DNA of 64,000 nt, taken from positions 1,302,001 to 1,366,000 of the forward strand of contig NZ_JAHSTU010000001.1 in assembly GCF_019145495.1 (NCBI RefSeq), read 5' to 3'. The stretch is from Pseudomonas azerbaijanoccidentalis. GTDB lineage: Bacteria; Pseudomonadota; Gammaproteobacteria; Pseudomonadales; Pseudomonadaceae. This document shows, in pieces, positions 1 to 8,397 of this stretch (position 1 is the stretch's first letter; each line of letters opens with the position of its first letter). Under the pieces are notes generated by a model that did not search any database, had not been told where the DNA came from, and saw only the letters and a program-made list of their open reading frames with translations. The position numbers and the translations under genes are program-made.

Positions 1-74
1 CCCCGCACTGGAACGCCTCACAACCTCCGTGGGATGATCGCCCCCCACCGCGCGACCATCCCTGGAGATTTCGA

Positions 75-647
75 ATGTCACTGTTGAGTAAAAAAGCCGT
101 TGTCCTGTTGTTGGCAGCGGCTGCCAGCCTGGGGGCCATGAGTGCGCAGGCGGCGAAGGCGCCGGCCAAGGAAGCGGCGCAGACCCAAAAGGTTTCGATG
201 CTGGGCGGCAAGTTCACGTTCACCCTGCCCAAGGGTTTCGTCGCCAATCCGCTGCCAACCAGCCCTACCGGCGCAAGCGGCACCATGTACGCCAACGAAG
301 CCACCAAGACAGTGGTGATCGCCGCAGAAAACAATTTGCCGGAAGGGGTGAAGGTCAAGGACAACGACGGCGAATTTCTTGACGGCACGGCGGCCGATTT
401 TGACTCGGCACAACGCAAGGCGCTGGCGGATTACAACAAACTCAGTGAAAAAAGCCTGACCCTGAAAAGTACCGGCTTGGGCCTGCGCCAGGTCGACAGC
501 ACCGCCACCCAGGGCGGCGGCCAGACCCTCAACACCACACTGATGGCCGCGTCCGGCGGGCGCATGACGGTGGTTCAGGTCATTTCCCGCCCCGGTGACA
601 TGGCCGCCCACGAAACGCTGATCAAGCAGATCGTCAGCGGCAAGTGA
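75..647 (+). CDS. Secreted protein of unknown function
   Basis: The 190-residue product begins with a Sec-type signal (charged start, hydrophobic run LLAAAASLGAMSAQAA), so the mature protein should be periplasmic. After an Ala/Lys-rich linker, the remaining 150 residues form a compact domain with the early segment KFTFTLPKGFVANPLP, reminiscent of small DcrB-like periplasmic proteins. That resemblance is an impression only. There are no cysteines or obvious catalytic motifs. A CTGGAGA ribosome binding site precedes the ATG. The gene converges with the esterase that follows, leaving 3 bp between the stops, so neither has room for its own terminator. Function not assigned. Confidence 0.75.
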   Translation: MSLLSKKAVVLLLAAAASLGAMSAQAAKAPAKEAAQTQKVSMLGGKFTFTLPKGFVANPLPTSPTGASGTMYANEATKTVVIAAENNLPEGVKVKDNDGEFLDGTAADFDSAQRKALADYNKLSEKSLTLKSTGLGLRQVDSTATQGGGQTLNTTLMAASGGRMTVVQVISRPGDMAAHETLIKQIVSGK

Positions 648-650
648 GTA

Positions 651-1367
651 TCAAGGGTTGAGCCGCTGCAACCAGGCGTTCAAGTCCTGCATTTCTTCGG
701 CGCTGATGCTGTGGCCAACGCCCTGATAGGCGTGAAATTCGGGCTCCAGTGACACGCTTTGCAACAGGCTGTTGGCTTCGGTGCCGTCGCTCAGAGGCAG
801 GCGTTTGTCTGCGGTGCCATGACCGATGAAAATCGCCAGTGACTGGCGTTTTTCATCCGGTTTCAATTCAGCCTGCAGCACCGGCAGAATTCGCCCGCTC
901 AACGCGGCAATTCCGCCCACGGCCTCAGGATGGCGCAGGGCAACTTCGTAGGACATGATCGCGCCCTGGCTGAACCCCACCAGGTACACCTTGTCCGGTT
1001 CGGTGTGATATTTCTTCGCGGCCTGAACGACGAAATCCAGCAGCAACTGGCCGCTGGACTTCAAGTCGTCAGTCTCGCCGTTGTAGGCGCCTTCGCCTTT
1101 CTTGCGAAACCATTGATAACTGCCCTCTTGCATCACCATCGGCGCCCGCACCGACAGATAGGTGTATGGCTTGGGCAATTCATCCTTGATGCCGAACAGA
1201 TCCTGCTCGTTACTGCCGTAACCGTGGAGGAAAATCACCAAAGGTTGATCGCGAGAATCGGCGGTGGCCTGCTCCAGATATTTGAGGGGCAGATCGGTTT
1301 GCAGCGGGGTTTGAGCGTGTACAGCGGCGGATGCCAGCAGCGTGAGCAGAGCGAGAATCTTCAACAT
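651..1367 (-). CDS. Exported alpha/beta hydrolase, carboxylesterase/phospholipase family
   Basis: A 238-residue hydrolase of the YpfH/phospholipase-carboxylesterase type. An N-terminal signal peptide (MLKILALLTLLASAAVHAQ) directs it to the periplasm. The oxyanion-side motif FLHGYGSNEQD is near residue 47, the nucleophile elbow GFSQGA has Ser133, and a late Asp (HGTAD) and His (GVGHS) complete the triad. Family members cleave short acyl esters; the substrate here cannot be read. The ATG at 1367 is chosen over an upstream in-frame start because it begins the signal peptide and follows AGGAAGG. It is a single-gene unit. Confidence 0.85.
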   Translation of the reverse strand: MLKILALLTLLASAAVHAQTPLQTDLPLKYLEQATADSRDQPLVIFLHGYGSNEQDLFGIKDELPKPYTYLSVRAPMVMQEGSYQWFRKKGEGAYNGETDDLKSSGQLLLDFVVQAAKKYHTEPDKVYLVGFSQGAIMSYEVALRHPEAVGGIAALSGRILPVLQAELKPDEKRQSLAIFIGHGTADKRLPLSDGTEANSLLQSVSLEPEFHAYQGVGHSISAEEMQDLNAWLQRLNP

Positions 1368-1453
1368 AAGCCTTCCTTCACAGTGCGCAGGATTCGGGGA
1401 AGAGCCTAACACTGTGAAGCGGGCCGAAGCATCTCGGGTGTGGCTAAAACCGT

Positions 1454-1520
1454 CATCGCCAGCAGGCTGGCGCCCACCGGGGACTGCATTGCAAATGTGG
1501 GAGCCAGCCTGCTGGCGATG
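1454..1520. repeat. REP-type inverted repeat pair
   Basis: Two perfectly complementary 18-bp arms (CATCGCCAGCAGGCTGGC and its reverse complement) are separated by about 31 bp. They lie between the esterase promoter and the stop of the desuccinylase-like gene. This is a typical Pseudomonas intergenic REP doublet and could act as a terminator hairpin for the minus-strand gene to its right. Confidence 0.8.
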
Positions 1521-1551
1521 GGGCCTTTTGCGATGCCAACGAACATCCAGC

Positions 1552-2664
1552 TCAATCGTTGATCAATTTACCCACCCGAATCGGCTCGCGTCCCGCCACT
1601 TTCGCCTGCCAGGTCCCAGGCTGCGTGTATCGCCCACGATCAATCGCGAACAGCACGCCGCTGGTGCCCGCGCACACCGTCGTGACCTTGTCGCTCAACG
1701 GGTCAACCACCTCAAACAGGGCATCGCCCTTCTCCACCCACTCACCCGCCTCACGCAGGAAACTCACCACGCCGTGATGCGGTGCGAACAGGTATTGAGT
1801 GCCTTCGAACGGCATGCCCTCGCAGCATTCATCCGGCGCCTTCGGCCACTGCCCCAGGATAAACCCCTGTTCGGCGAGAAAGCCCAGGATCGCCTCGCAA
1901 TTGGCTTGTGCCTGATCAACCCGGGTGTCGCCCATGCTGCCGAGCTCCAGGGTGGTAGCCAGGTTGGCCGGCGGAATCGCTGCCTCGGGGAATGCTCTGG
2001 CCAGGCGCAACCACGGCGAAGAGCAGGACTCGTCGAATGAACTGCCGCCGGAATCCTCGCACAGCAACGCCACGCCCGCCCGCAAACGCGCGGCCAGGGA
2101 TCGCCACTGCGGCCAATGCTGCGGCAGCGCATAAATGTGAATCGCCGCCTCGAAATCGCAATGCAGGTCGAGGGTGATGTCAGCGTCGCAGGCATGGCGC
2201 AGCAACAGACGATGCATGGCTTCGAGCTGTGAGGCCGGAGCCGGCAAATCATCGAGCACCTGGCCCATGGTCTGGCGGATCAGCGCGATGTTCGCTTCGG
2301 CATCGCTGCCCAGACGATCACCGATCAACTGCGCCACGGGCGTGCTGAGTTCAACGAACGAGCGGTTGAAGTTCTTGCCGCTGCCCAGTTCAAAGCGGCC
2401 CATGTGACTGCCTTGCAGGTGCTGATCGAGCCCGATGGGGTTGGCCACCGGCACCAGTTCGATCACGCCTTGCAGTTGCCCCTGGCTTTCGAGTTCGGCC
2501 AGGCGCTTTTTCAGCTCCCAGGCGGTGCGCATGCCCGGCAATTCGTCGGCGTGCAGGCTGGCCTGGATATAAACCTTGCGAGTACCCGCGCCATAACGAA
2601 ACACGCTGAGAGTGCGCTCGCTACCGAGGTGGCTCCAGGGCAGTGGATGGTCGATGCGTTGCAT
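1552..2664 (-). CDS. Succinylglutamate desuccinylase/aspartoacylase family protein
   Basis: A 370-residue member of the AstE/ASPA branch of the M14 zinc carboxypeptidase fold. The zinc signature is visible as HADE (His38, Glu41) with a third ligand in LDLHCD (His168). These enzymes hydrolyse N-acyl amino acids such as succinylglutamate or acetylaspartate. No signal peptide, so cytoplasmic. The neighbour upstream in transcription is a binding protein for basic amino acids, which fits use of an amino-acid derivative. The rest of an ast/aru operon is absent here, so this is a paralogue rather than canonical AstE. The ATG is preceded by CTCTGGAG. Confidence 0.85.
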   Translation of the reverse strand: MQRIDHPLPWSHLGSERTLSVFRYGAGTRKVYIQASLHADELPGMRTAWELKKRLAELESQGQLQGVIELVPVANPIGLDQHLQGSHMGRFELGSGKNFNRSFVELSTPVAQLIGDRLGSDAEANIALIRQTMGQVLDDLPAPASQLEAMHRLLLRHACDADITLDLHCDFEAAIHIYALPQHWPQWRSLAARLRAGVALLCEDSGGSSFDESCSSPWLRLARAFPEAAIPPANLATTLELGSMGDTRVDQAQANCEAILGFLAEQGFILGQWPKAPDECCEGMPFEGTQYLFAPHHGVVSFLREAGEWVEKGDALFEVVDPLSDKVTTVCAGTSGVLFAIDRGRYTQPGTWQAKVAGREPIRVGKLIND

Positions 2665-2683
2665 GGCAAAACTCCAGAGTTTG

Positions 2684-2761
2684 CGTAGGAGCTGTCGAGT
2701 GCAACGAGGCTGCGATCTTCTAACAGGTTTAAAAGATCGCAGCCTGCGGCAGCTCCTACAC
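2684..2761. repeat. REP-type inverted repeat
   Basis: Left arm TAGGAGCTG...GGCTGCGATCTT pairs with right arm AAGATCGCAGCC...CAGCTCCTA. The left arm carries a short divergent insertion. It belongs to the same family as the elements at 31480, 47366, 56809 and 59644, and sits between the binding-protein stop and the desuccinylase-like start. Confidence 0.75.
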
Positions 2762-2771
2762 CTACGGCGTA

Positions 2772-3551
2772 TTAATGGCCGTAAACGTCAAAGTCGAAGT
2801 ACTTGTCCTGCACTTGCTTGTACTTGCCGTTGGCGCGGATTTCAGTGATGGCGGTGTTGAACTTGTCCGCCAGCTCTTTATCGCCTTTGCGCACAGCGAT
2901 ACCGGCGCCGCCGCCGAAGTACTTGGCGTCTTCATAGGTCGGACCTACGAAGGCGAAACCTTTACCGGCGTCGGTCTTCAGGAAACCGTCGTCCAGGTTG
3001 ACCGAGTCAGCCAGCAATGCGTCAACACGGCCCGAGACCATGTCCAGGTTGGCTTCCTGCTGGGAGCCGTAGCGCACCAGTTCAATACCGGCCGGCACCA
3101 GCACTTCAGTGGCGAAGCGGTCGTGGGTACTGGCGCGCAGCACACCGACTTTCTTGCCTTTGAGTTCGGTCAGCGGGTCTTTGATGTCAGTGCCGGCCTT
3201 CATCACGAAGCGCGCCGGGGTGTGGTAGTACTTGATGGTGAAATCGACGTTCTTCTTGCGGTCGTCAGTGATGGTCATGGACGACAGGATTGCGTCGATT
3301 TTCTTGACCTTCAGCGCCGGGATCAGGCCGTCGAACTCTTGCTCGACCCAGATACACTTCACTTTCATCTGCTCGCACAGCGCGTCGCCGATGTCGACGT
3401 CGAAGCCGGTGAGCTTGCCGTCAGCGGTTTTCATCGAGAATGGCGGGTAACCGGCTTCGATACCGATGCGGATCGGTTTGGCGTCTTCGGCCACGGCGGT
3501 CAGGGACAACATCGACAGTGCCAGGGCACCGAACATCACTAGCTTCTTCAT
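2772..3551 (-). CDS. Periplasmic binding protein for basic amino acids (HisJ/ArgT/AotJ family)
   Basis: A 259-residue cluster-3 solute-binding protein. The signal peptide is cleaved after TAVA (about residue 22). The mature start, [20 protein letters not shown], then [14 protein letters not shown], is diagnostic of the lysine/arginine/ornithine/histidine group, and the two-Cys pair near residues 58-65 matches the LAO/HisJ disulfide. It would deliver ligand to an inner-membrane ABC complex, but no permease or ATPase gene is adjacent, so it must use one encoded elsewhere. ACAGGAG precedes the ATG. The desuccinylase-like gene follows on the same strand after a REP element. Confidence 0.88.
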   Translation of the reverse strand: MKKLVMFGALALSMLSLTAVAEDAKPIRIGIEAGYPPFSMKTADGKLTGFDVDIGDALCEQMKVKCIWVEQEFDGLIPALKVKKIDAILSSMTITDDRKKNVDFTIKYYHTPARFVMKAGTDIKDPLTELKGKKVGVLRASTHDRFATEVLVPAGIELVRYGSQQEANLDMVSGRVDALLADSVNLDDGFLKTDAGKGFAFVGPTYEDAKYFGGGAGIAVRKGDKELADKFNTAITEIRANGKYKQVQDKYFDFDVYGH

Positions 3552-3743
3552 TTATAACTCCTGTGTGCGGAGGCTTTTATTGGCAGCTTCGATTGGCAGC
3601 ATTCGGTCGCAGCTTGTGGCTGACGAGGACCGAAGTGGCCGGCAGTCTATGGTGGCTTCAGCCACGTCAATTATTCCGAAGCGACAAATAAATACAGAAA
3701 AAGGCCAGGATGTTGCGGTGCCGCTGGATGACTATTTAAGAGA

Positions 3744-4178
3744 TCAGCACTCGCAACCGATTACGTTGCTCACCGGGCGCGACGTTGCCACATTGAGCGC
3801 GAACCCTTCATCCAGCCAGCCGGTGACGCCGCCAATCATTTCCTTGACCGGGTAGCCCAGCGCCGCCAGTTTCACCGCGGCCTTGTTCGCGCCGTTGCAG
3901 TGCGGCCCCGCACAATAGACCACGAACAAACTGTTTTTCGGGTAAGCCGCCAAGCCCTCAGCGTTGAGCAGTCGCCCCGGAATGTTGATCGCACCCGGTA
4001 CGTGCCCGCGCTCGAACGCCAGCGGACCGCGCACATCCACCAAAATAAAATCCACTTCGCCAGCGGCTTGGCTGCCATGAACGTCGGAACAATCGGTTTC
4101 GAATGTCAGGCGATTGCTGAAGTGCATCAGGGCAATGGCTGAAGGGGCGGCAGGAATTTCGCGAACCAGGCTGGTCAT
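3744..4178 (-). CDS. Rhodanese-domain protein
   Basis: A 144-residue single-domain rhodanese. The CH2A-like segment ILVDVRGPLAFERGHVPGA and the active-site loop CAGPHCN (Cys89, second Cys94) are clear, followed by GYPVKEMIGGVTGWLDEGF. Such proteins carry sulfur as a cysteine persulfide; the acceptor is unknown. No signal peptide. It is divergent from the GlxA-type regulator ftrA, with 101 bp between starts. I recall this pairing as common in Pseudomonas, so FtrA may control it. Confidence 0.85.
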   Translation of the reverse strand: MTSLVREIPAAPSAIALMHFSNRLTFETDCSDVHGSQAAGEVDFILVDVRGPLAFERGHVPGAINIPGRLLNAEGLAAYPKNSLFVVYCAGPHCNGANKAAVKLAALGYPVKEMIGGVTGWLDEGFALNVATSRPVSNVIGCEC

Positions 4179-4279
4179 GGGTGGTGCTCCAGAGTGTCAT
4201 TGGGTGTGAACAGACTTTATCCGCCCGCGACTTACGGCTAAAGTGGCGCACAAGACACTCACCGGGAACTTTCCGCCAA

Positions 4280-5254
4280 ATGCAGCCTACCCCTGGATTG
4301 GTCGCGATTCTGGCCTATGACGGCCTGTGCACATTCGAATTCGGCATCGCCGTGGAGATTTTCGGCCTCGCGCGCCCGGAGTTCGAATTCCCTTGGTACA
4401 GCCATCGGATCGCCGCTGTCGATCCAGGACCGATGCGCGCCATGGGCGGCATTCAAGTGCTGGCCGATGGCGGCCTGGAACTGCTGGAGCAGGCGCGGAC
4501 CATCATCATTCCCGGTTGGCGTGACCGCAGCGCTGCAGTGCCCGAAGCTCTACTCGCCGCCCTGCGTCAGGCTCACGCCCGGGGCGCGCGCTTGCTGTCG
4601 ATTTGCTCGGGTGTGTTTGTGCTGGCCGCCACCGGTTTGCTCGACGGTCGCAGCGCTACCACGCACTGGCGCTACACCCGCGAATTGGCGGAACGCTTTC
4701 CAAATATTCTGGTGGACCCGGATGTGCTGTATGTCGACTCAGGCCAGTTGATCACCTCCGCCGGCAGTGCGGCCGGCATCGACGCTTGCCTGCATCTGGT
4801 GGCGCGGGACTTCGGCACCCAAGTGGCCAACTCGGTCGCTCGACGGCTGGTGATGTCGCCGCAACGCACCGGTGGTCAGGCGCAGTTCATTCCGACGCCG
4901 GTCAGCCCTACCCCACGCAGCGATCTGTCCCGCGTCATGCAGTGGGCGCGCGAGCGTTTGCATGAACCGCTGGAGGTGCGCGACCTGGCCAGCGAAGCCG
5001 CCATGAGCGAACGCACATTTCTGCGGCGCTTCACTGAGGCCAGCGGCCAGTCTCCCAAGACGTGGCTGCAACACGAACGCCTGGGCCGGGCCCGCGAGTT
5101 GCTGGAGAGTACCGATCAAAACACCGAGCAGGTTGCCCTGCGCTGTGGTTATCGCTCGGTGGAAAGCTTTCGGGTGGCGTTCCGCAGTGTGGTCGGAGTG
5201 CCACCGTCGGTGTATCGGGAGCGGTTTGGCCGGGAGACAAGGGCCATTTCCTGA
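4280..5254 (+). CDS. ftrA: GlxA-family transcriptional regulator FtrA
   Basis: A 324-residue AraC-type activator. Residues 1 to about 190 form a DJ-1/PfpI-like domain, with the nucleophile-elbow-like stretch LLSICSGVFVLAATGLLDGR. Residues 220-320 carry the double helix-turn-helix of the AraC family (AMSERTFLRRFTEASGQSP, then VALRCGYRSVESFRVAFR). This architecture is that of FtrA/GlxA regulators, which sense small molecules that are often amine-related. The ATG at 4280 is preferred because earlier in-frame codons would add non-homologous sequence. Divergent from the rhodanese gene, its likely target. Confidence 0.85.
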   Translation: MQPTPGLVAILAYDGLCTFEFGIAVEIFGLARPEFEFPWYSHRIAAVDPGPMRAMGGIQVLADGGLELLEQARTIIIPGWRDRSAAVPEALLAALRQAHARGARLLSICSGVFVLAATGLLDGRSATTHWRYTRELAERFPNILVDPDVLYVDSGQLITSAGSAAGIDACLHLVARDFGTQVANSVARRLVMSPQRTGGQAQFIPTPVSPTPRSDLSRVMQWARERLHEPLEVRDLASEAAMSERTFLRRFTEASGQSPKTWLQHERLGRARELLESTDQNTEQVALRCGYRSVESFRVAFRSVVGVPPSVYRERFGRETRAIS

Positions 5255-5272
5255 GGCGGCCTTCGGGCCGCC
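5255..5272. terminator. GC-rich hairpin between convergent genes
   Basis: A 7-bp stem GGCGGCC, loop TTCG, GGCCGCC directly overlaps the ftrA stop region. It has no T-run but an extra-stable UUCG tetraloop. A half REP unit (ATCGCGAGCACGCTTGCTCCTACA) follows at 5273-5296. Together they separate ftrA from the convergent csgG end. Confidence 0.5.
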
Positions 5273-5322
5273 ATCGCGAGCACGCTTGCTCCTACAGGGG
5301 AGCAGCTTGTCCGGGCCTCGGT

Positions 5323-6195
5323 TTACTGGTCAGAACCTTCGCCTTCAGGGGTCACTTTGTTCTGGCTCAGGTAGCGTTCCAGCGTCTCGTTCTGCGGCGG
5401 CTGGGAGTTGTCCCCGGCGATCTGCCATAAGCGCCGCTCGATCCCCTGCGCCAGCAGATGCCCCACCGCCGATTCGATCGCCGACAGTACACACAATTGC
5501 GCGGGCTCGTTGGTGGTGTAGCCGACCTCGGCCTCGAGCAGTTTCTTGAACTCGATGAACTTGAACACCCCTGCACTGCGGCCCACGGAGTAGATGGTTT
5601 TGCTGGTCATCACGTTGGCGAGTATCTGGCCGCTACGCACGTCCACCGCCCGCAGGTTCACGGTGACCTGGTCCACCCGATATTCGCGGGAGATGTCGAT
5701 ACCCAGGTAGCGTGCCCCTTCCCCGCCGCTCTTGACGTTGGTGTCGTAGGCGATGATCCCGCCTTCGAGCATCATGTTCGCCGCTTGCAGCGGTGGCAGT
5801 TCAGCCTGGATGTTCACCGGCGTGTTCGGTTTCTTTTGCGACGCGCGGATGATCTTGCGTTCGGTCAGCAGGTTTTGCAGCCCTTCACGCTCCAGCACCA
5901 CGAACCATCCGCTGGCCTGCATGGCGTCCATCAGCATGCTCGCCGCACCTTGGGTGACGCTGGTGGAAAACGAGCTGGCGGGGGTCGGTTTGTACTGTCC
6001 GGTCTGGTCACGGAAACCGTACACCACCGCCATCAACCGGCCTTTGGGCCGTGGCATGTTGATCAAGTCGTAGTAGGTCGACGCCCGGGGTGTCAGGGTC
6101 GGGGTTTCGGTGTCCTGCTCGGCACCGATCGGCTCACGCAGGCTGCAGCCTTGAAGCGCTGCCAACAGCATCCCTAGCAAAATTATCTTTTTCAT
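5323..6195 (-). CDS. csgG: Curli-type outer-membrane secretion channel CsgG
   Basis: A 290-residue lipoprotein. The signal peptide ends in the lipobox LQGC with lipidated Cys17. The body matches CsgG: PRASTYYDLINMPRPKGRL, VYGFRDQTGQYKP and GWFVVLEREGLQNLLTERKIIR. CsgG forms a nonameric pore that exports unfolded curlin-like subunits. It is the last gene of the thirteen-gene operon, 31 bp after csgF. No curlin gene (csgA/csgB) or csgD is present in this window, so the exported substrate here is unlikely to be classical curli encoded alongside. The ATG at 6195 begins the lipoprotein signal. Confidence 0.92.
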   Translation of the reverse strand: MKKIILLGMLLAALQGCSLREPIGAEQDTETPTLTPRASTYYDLINMPRPKGRLMAVVYGFRDQTGQYKPTPASSFSTSVTQGAASMLMDAMQASGWFVVLEREGLQNLLTERKIIRASQKKPNTPVNIQAELPPLQAANMMLEGGIIAYDTNVKSGGEGARYLGIDISREYRVDQVTVNLRAVDVRSGQILANVMTSKTIYSVGRSAGVFKFIEFKKLLEAEVGYTTNEPAQLCVLSAIESAVGHLLAQGIERRLWQIAGDNSQPPQNETLERYLSQNKVTPEGEGSDQ

Positions 6196-6226
6196 GTCCG
6201 TTGCTCCCCATCCGCCCAATTCCCCG

Positions 6227-6646
6227 TCAAGGGGCCAGGCCATTAACCTTGATTTCCGAAATTTCACCGGTCGCTCGGTCAGTCACTTCAATCGTCAGTT
6301 GCCCCGAATCGTCGAGGACGTTGACGATAAAAGCGTCTGTGGACAGGCTCCCGGTGTTGCCGGTGGAGATGTTGTCCAGCAGTTGCCCCAGCAATCGCGA
6401 TTGCAACTGGCTGCTGAAGCGTTCCAGGGCCGAGGTGCCGGTCAGGGCGGCGCGGTCCTTCAGGTCCGGGTCGTCATAATCGTTTTGCGCCTGGGCGTTG
6501 TTGAGCAGCCAGGTGCCGTTCAACGGGTTGCCGCCAAACGATGGATTGATCGGCGTGTACACCAGCTCCGTGGCCTGGACCAGGCCGTAACTGCCGAGGC
6601 CGAGCAAGCACAAACCGGTGCGCTGCAAGAACGTTTTCGTTTTCAT
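6227..6646 (-). CDS. csgF: Curli assembly factor CsgF
   Basis: A 139-residue secreted protein with a signal peptide ending near GLVQA. The mature N-terminus TELVYTPINPSFGGNPLNGTWL is the hallmark of CsgF, the part that binds inside the CsgG pore. In E. coli CsgF sits at the cell surface and links CsgG to the nucleator CsgB. The start overlaps the csgE stop by 4 bp (ATGA), indicating translational coupling. Confidence 0.92.
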   Translation of the reverse strand: MKTKTFLQRTGLCLLGLGSYGLVQATELVYTPINPSFGGNPLNGTWLLNNAQAQNDYDDPDLKDRAALTGTSALERFSSQLQSRLLGQLLDNISTGNTGSLSTDAFIVNVLDDSGQLTIEVTDRATGEISEIKVNGLAP

Positions 6647-7032
6647 AGTTCGTCCCTCTCAAGGTCCGTGGTGTCCTGCAACAAGGCTTCCAGCTTGCGC
6701 TGGACAATCTGCCCGCGTACCCAGTCGGCGGCGTCATAAGCCTCGTCCTTGAGCTCCACGGTGTTCGGCGGCAGGAAGCGCCGATAAACCAAACGTTGTT
6801 GAAATTCCACGGTCACCAGGCTGCCCCAGCGAGCCGAAGGTCGTTCGCGAACCACCAGGTTGAAATCCATCGGGCTGGTGGCGCGCAGGCGTTCACTGAA
6901 CGAGTAGTAAAAGTCGTGACCGATGTGCGAGATCGTGTCGTCGATGATGAAGCCGAGCATTTCTTCCTCTTCGCCCGCTGAGGCTGCAGAGGTGCTCAAC
7001 ACCAGAATCAATGCCAGGCAATATCTGTTCAT
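6643..7032 (-). CDS. csgE: Curli secretion specificity factor CsgE
   Basis: A 129-residue periplasmic protein with signal peptide MNRYCLALILVLSTSAASA. Its features include EEMLGFIIDDTISHIGHDFYYSF, VVRERPSARWGSLVTVEF and VYRRFLPP, characteristic of CsgE, the nonameric cap and substrate adaptor of the CsgG channel. It overlaps the preceding pseudopilin gene by 4 bp and csgF by 4 bp, so the curli genes are integral to the secretion operon rather than a separate unit. Confidence 0.9.
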   Translation of the reverse strand: MNRYCLALILVLSTSAASAGEEEEMLGFIIDDTISHIGHDFYYSFSERLRATSPMDFNLVVRERPSARWGSLVTVEFQQRLVYRRFLPPNTVELKDEAYDAADWVRGQIVQRKLEALLQDTTDLERDEL

Positions 7033-7568
7033 GGCTGCAACGCCTGTGGCTGTTGCGACTGACCCTTGGCCGGGCCGGATGCGCCGTCGATAAAGGCTTT
7101 CTCGGCCACGAACTGCCAGTCCTTGTAACTGGCCATGCCGTTGAAATCCGACCATTGCGTGGGAAAGTCCGCCTGCTTGAGCGGCTTGTCCGTGGCCGGG
7201 CTGCTGATGCCGGTGATGCGTCCGTCGAAGCCGCGCATCAGGAACCATTCGCCGCCGCCAATCGGGTCCGGGTACAGCTGGCGGATGTGGTGTTTGGCGT
7301 TGGGAAAACGCTCGTCCTGCAACAAGTCGGCGAGTTCTTTCGGGTACTGGGCCAGGCCTGGCGAACTGCGGTAATAGCTGCGCAGCGCCTGAGCGTACTG
7401 GGTGCCGACCCAGAGCAACTGACGTTCACGATCACGCCGCGAAGCGGTGGACCACAACTCGCCGGCACTGGCCAGGCCCATGCCCATCACCATGATCAGA
7501 AACAGCACACCCAGGTAGGTGAAGCCGTCTTCTGAAGCAGGCTTACCACTCGGAATAAAGGCTGCCAT
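7029..7568 (-). CDS. Atypical pseudopilin, third of three in the operon
   Basis: A 179-residue type IV pilin-like protein. A 15-residue leader ends in Gly before FTYLGVLFLIMVMGMG, a class III prepilin signal and hydrophobic helix, so it should be processed by a prepilin peptidase (not encoded here). Position 5 after the cleavage site is Gly, not the usual Glu. Lack of Glu5 is seen in tip-type minor pseudopilins such as GspK, so it may initiate or cap the pseudopilus. The soluble domain (QYAQALRSYYRSSPG, LYPDPIGGGEWFLMRG) is GspG/H-like. The ATG at 7568 overlaps the upstream gene by 26 bp. Confidence 0.8.
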   Translation of the reverse strand: MAAFIPSGKPASEDGFTYLGVLFLIMVMGMGLASAGELWSTASRRDRERQLLWVGTQYAQALRSYYRSSPGLAQYPKELADLLQDERFPNAKHHIRQLYPDPIGGGEWFLMRGFDGRITGISSPATDKPLKQADFPTQWSDFNGMASYKDWQFVAEKAFIDGASGPAKGQSQQPQALQP

Positions 7569-7917
7569 CACGCGCCCTCCCTGTGGCACCGCTCTTGATA
7601 TCGGCGACGCCGCCGGCCACGCCATCAGGCGGTGCAACCATGACCCAGGCGTCTTTGCGTTCGGTAATCGGGTCAGTCGGCGGGTTGCGCAGGTAACGCT
7701 GCTCGACCAGTTGCTCGATGGAGTCCGGATAGCGCCCGGTGTCGCCGTAGTAGTGATCCAGGGCTTCGCGCATGGCCGACAGGCTCTGGCGCAAGGTGGT
7801 CTCTTTCGAGGCCTCCAGACTGTTGAAATAGCGTGGCAAGGCGATGGTCATCAGCGTCGCGATGATTGCCATGACCACCATCAGTTCCAGTAGGGTAAAA
7901 CCCTTTTCCCGACGCAT
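7543..7917 (-). CDS. GspG-like pseudopilin
   Basis: A 124-residue pseudopilin with the short leader MRREKG, then FTLLELMVVMAIIATLMTIALP, with the conserved Glu5. The downstream segment RQSLSAMREALDHYYGDTGRYPDSIEQLVEQRYLR, then NPPTDPIT, resembles the major pseudopilin GspG, including the region that binds calcium in classical GspG. It lies 4 bp after the previous pseudopilin and overlaps the next gene. It is one of four pseudopilin genes in the island, the fourth being gspG at 27956. Confidence 0.85.
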   Translation of the reverse strand: MRREKGFTLLELMVVMAIIATLMTIALPRYFNSLEASKETTLRQSLSAMREALDHYYGDTGRYPDSIEQLVEQRYLRNPPTDPITERKDAWVMVAPPDGVAGGVADIKSGATGRARDGSLYSEW

Positions 7918-7921
7918 ATGC

Positions 7922-8395
7922 TCACCACTCCCGGTACGCGATGCCGTTGAGCCCTTTGCCCCGGGCCTTGGAGTACACATCGAAGATGTCCTCGCCTTCA
8001 CGCGGGTTTTGCGCCGTGCTGTCGTAGGAGCGCACACCCCAGCCGCCTTCATCGTCACGCTTGACCGGCGCCAGCGGGTCGTGGGGCACGCGCCGCAGGA
8101 AATAGAACTTGGCCCCTTTGGCGCTGCGCACATCCCGTACGCCTTCGACCAGTACTTGCAGGTTCGGCGGGTAGCCGCTGCTGTTCAGCGATTTCTCGAT
8201 GTAGCCGGCGTCGAATGCACGCTTGTAGGCATCGATGGCATCGCGGATCTGGTACAGCGCCGTACGCAGTTCCTGCTCTTTACCCCGGCGCACCACGGTC
8301 TCGGTCAGCGGCGCGGCCATGCCGGCCAGCAGGCCGATCAGGGCCAGCGTCACTACGACTTCGATCAAGGTAAAACCGCGTTGCGAGGCGTTCAT
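7922..8395 (-). CDS. Pseudopilin (GspG/H-like)
   Basis: A 157-residue prepilin-like protein: leader MNASQRG, then FTLIEVVVTLALIGLLAGMAAP with Glu5, then a longer soluble domain containing RTALYQIRDAIDAYKRAFDAG and RVPHDPLAPV. The ATG at 8395 begins 2 bp past the secretin stop; an in-frame TTG at 8401 is possible but overlaps that stop. The product should be an inner-membrane pseudopilus subunit of the type II/MSHA-like machine encoded in this operon. Confidence 0.83.
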   Translation of the reverse strand: MNASQRGFTLIEVVVTLALIGLLAGMAAPLTETVVRRGKEQELRTALYQIRDAIDAYKRAFDAGYIEKSLNSSGYPPNLQVLVEGVRDVRSAKGAKFYFLRRVPHDPLAPVKRDDEGGWGVRSYDSTAQNPREGEDIFDVYSKARGKGLNGIAYREW

Positions 8396-8397
8396 GA

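Noticed and set aside
5323..7032. Complete curli operon
   Set aside because: Only csgE, csgF and csgG are present; no csgA, csgB, csgC or csgD could be found on either strand here.
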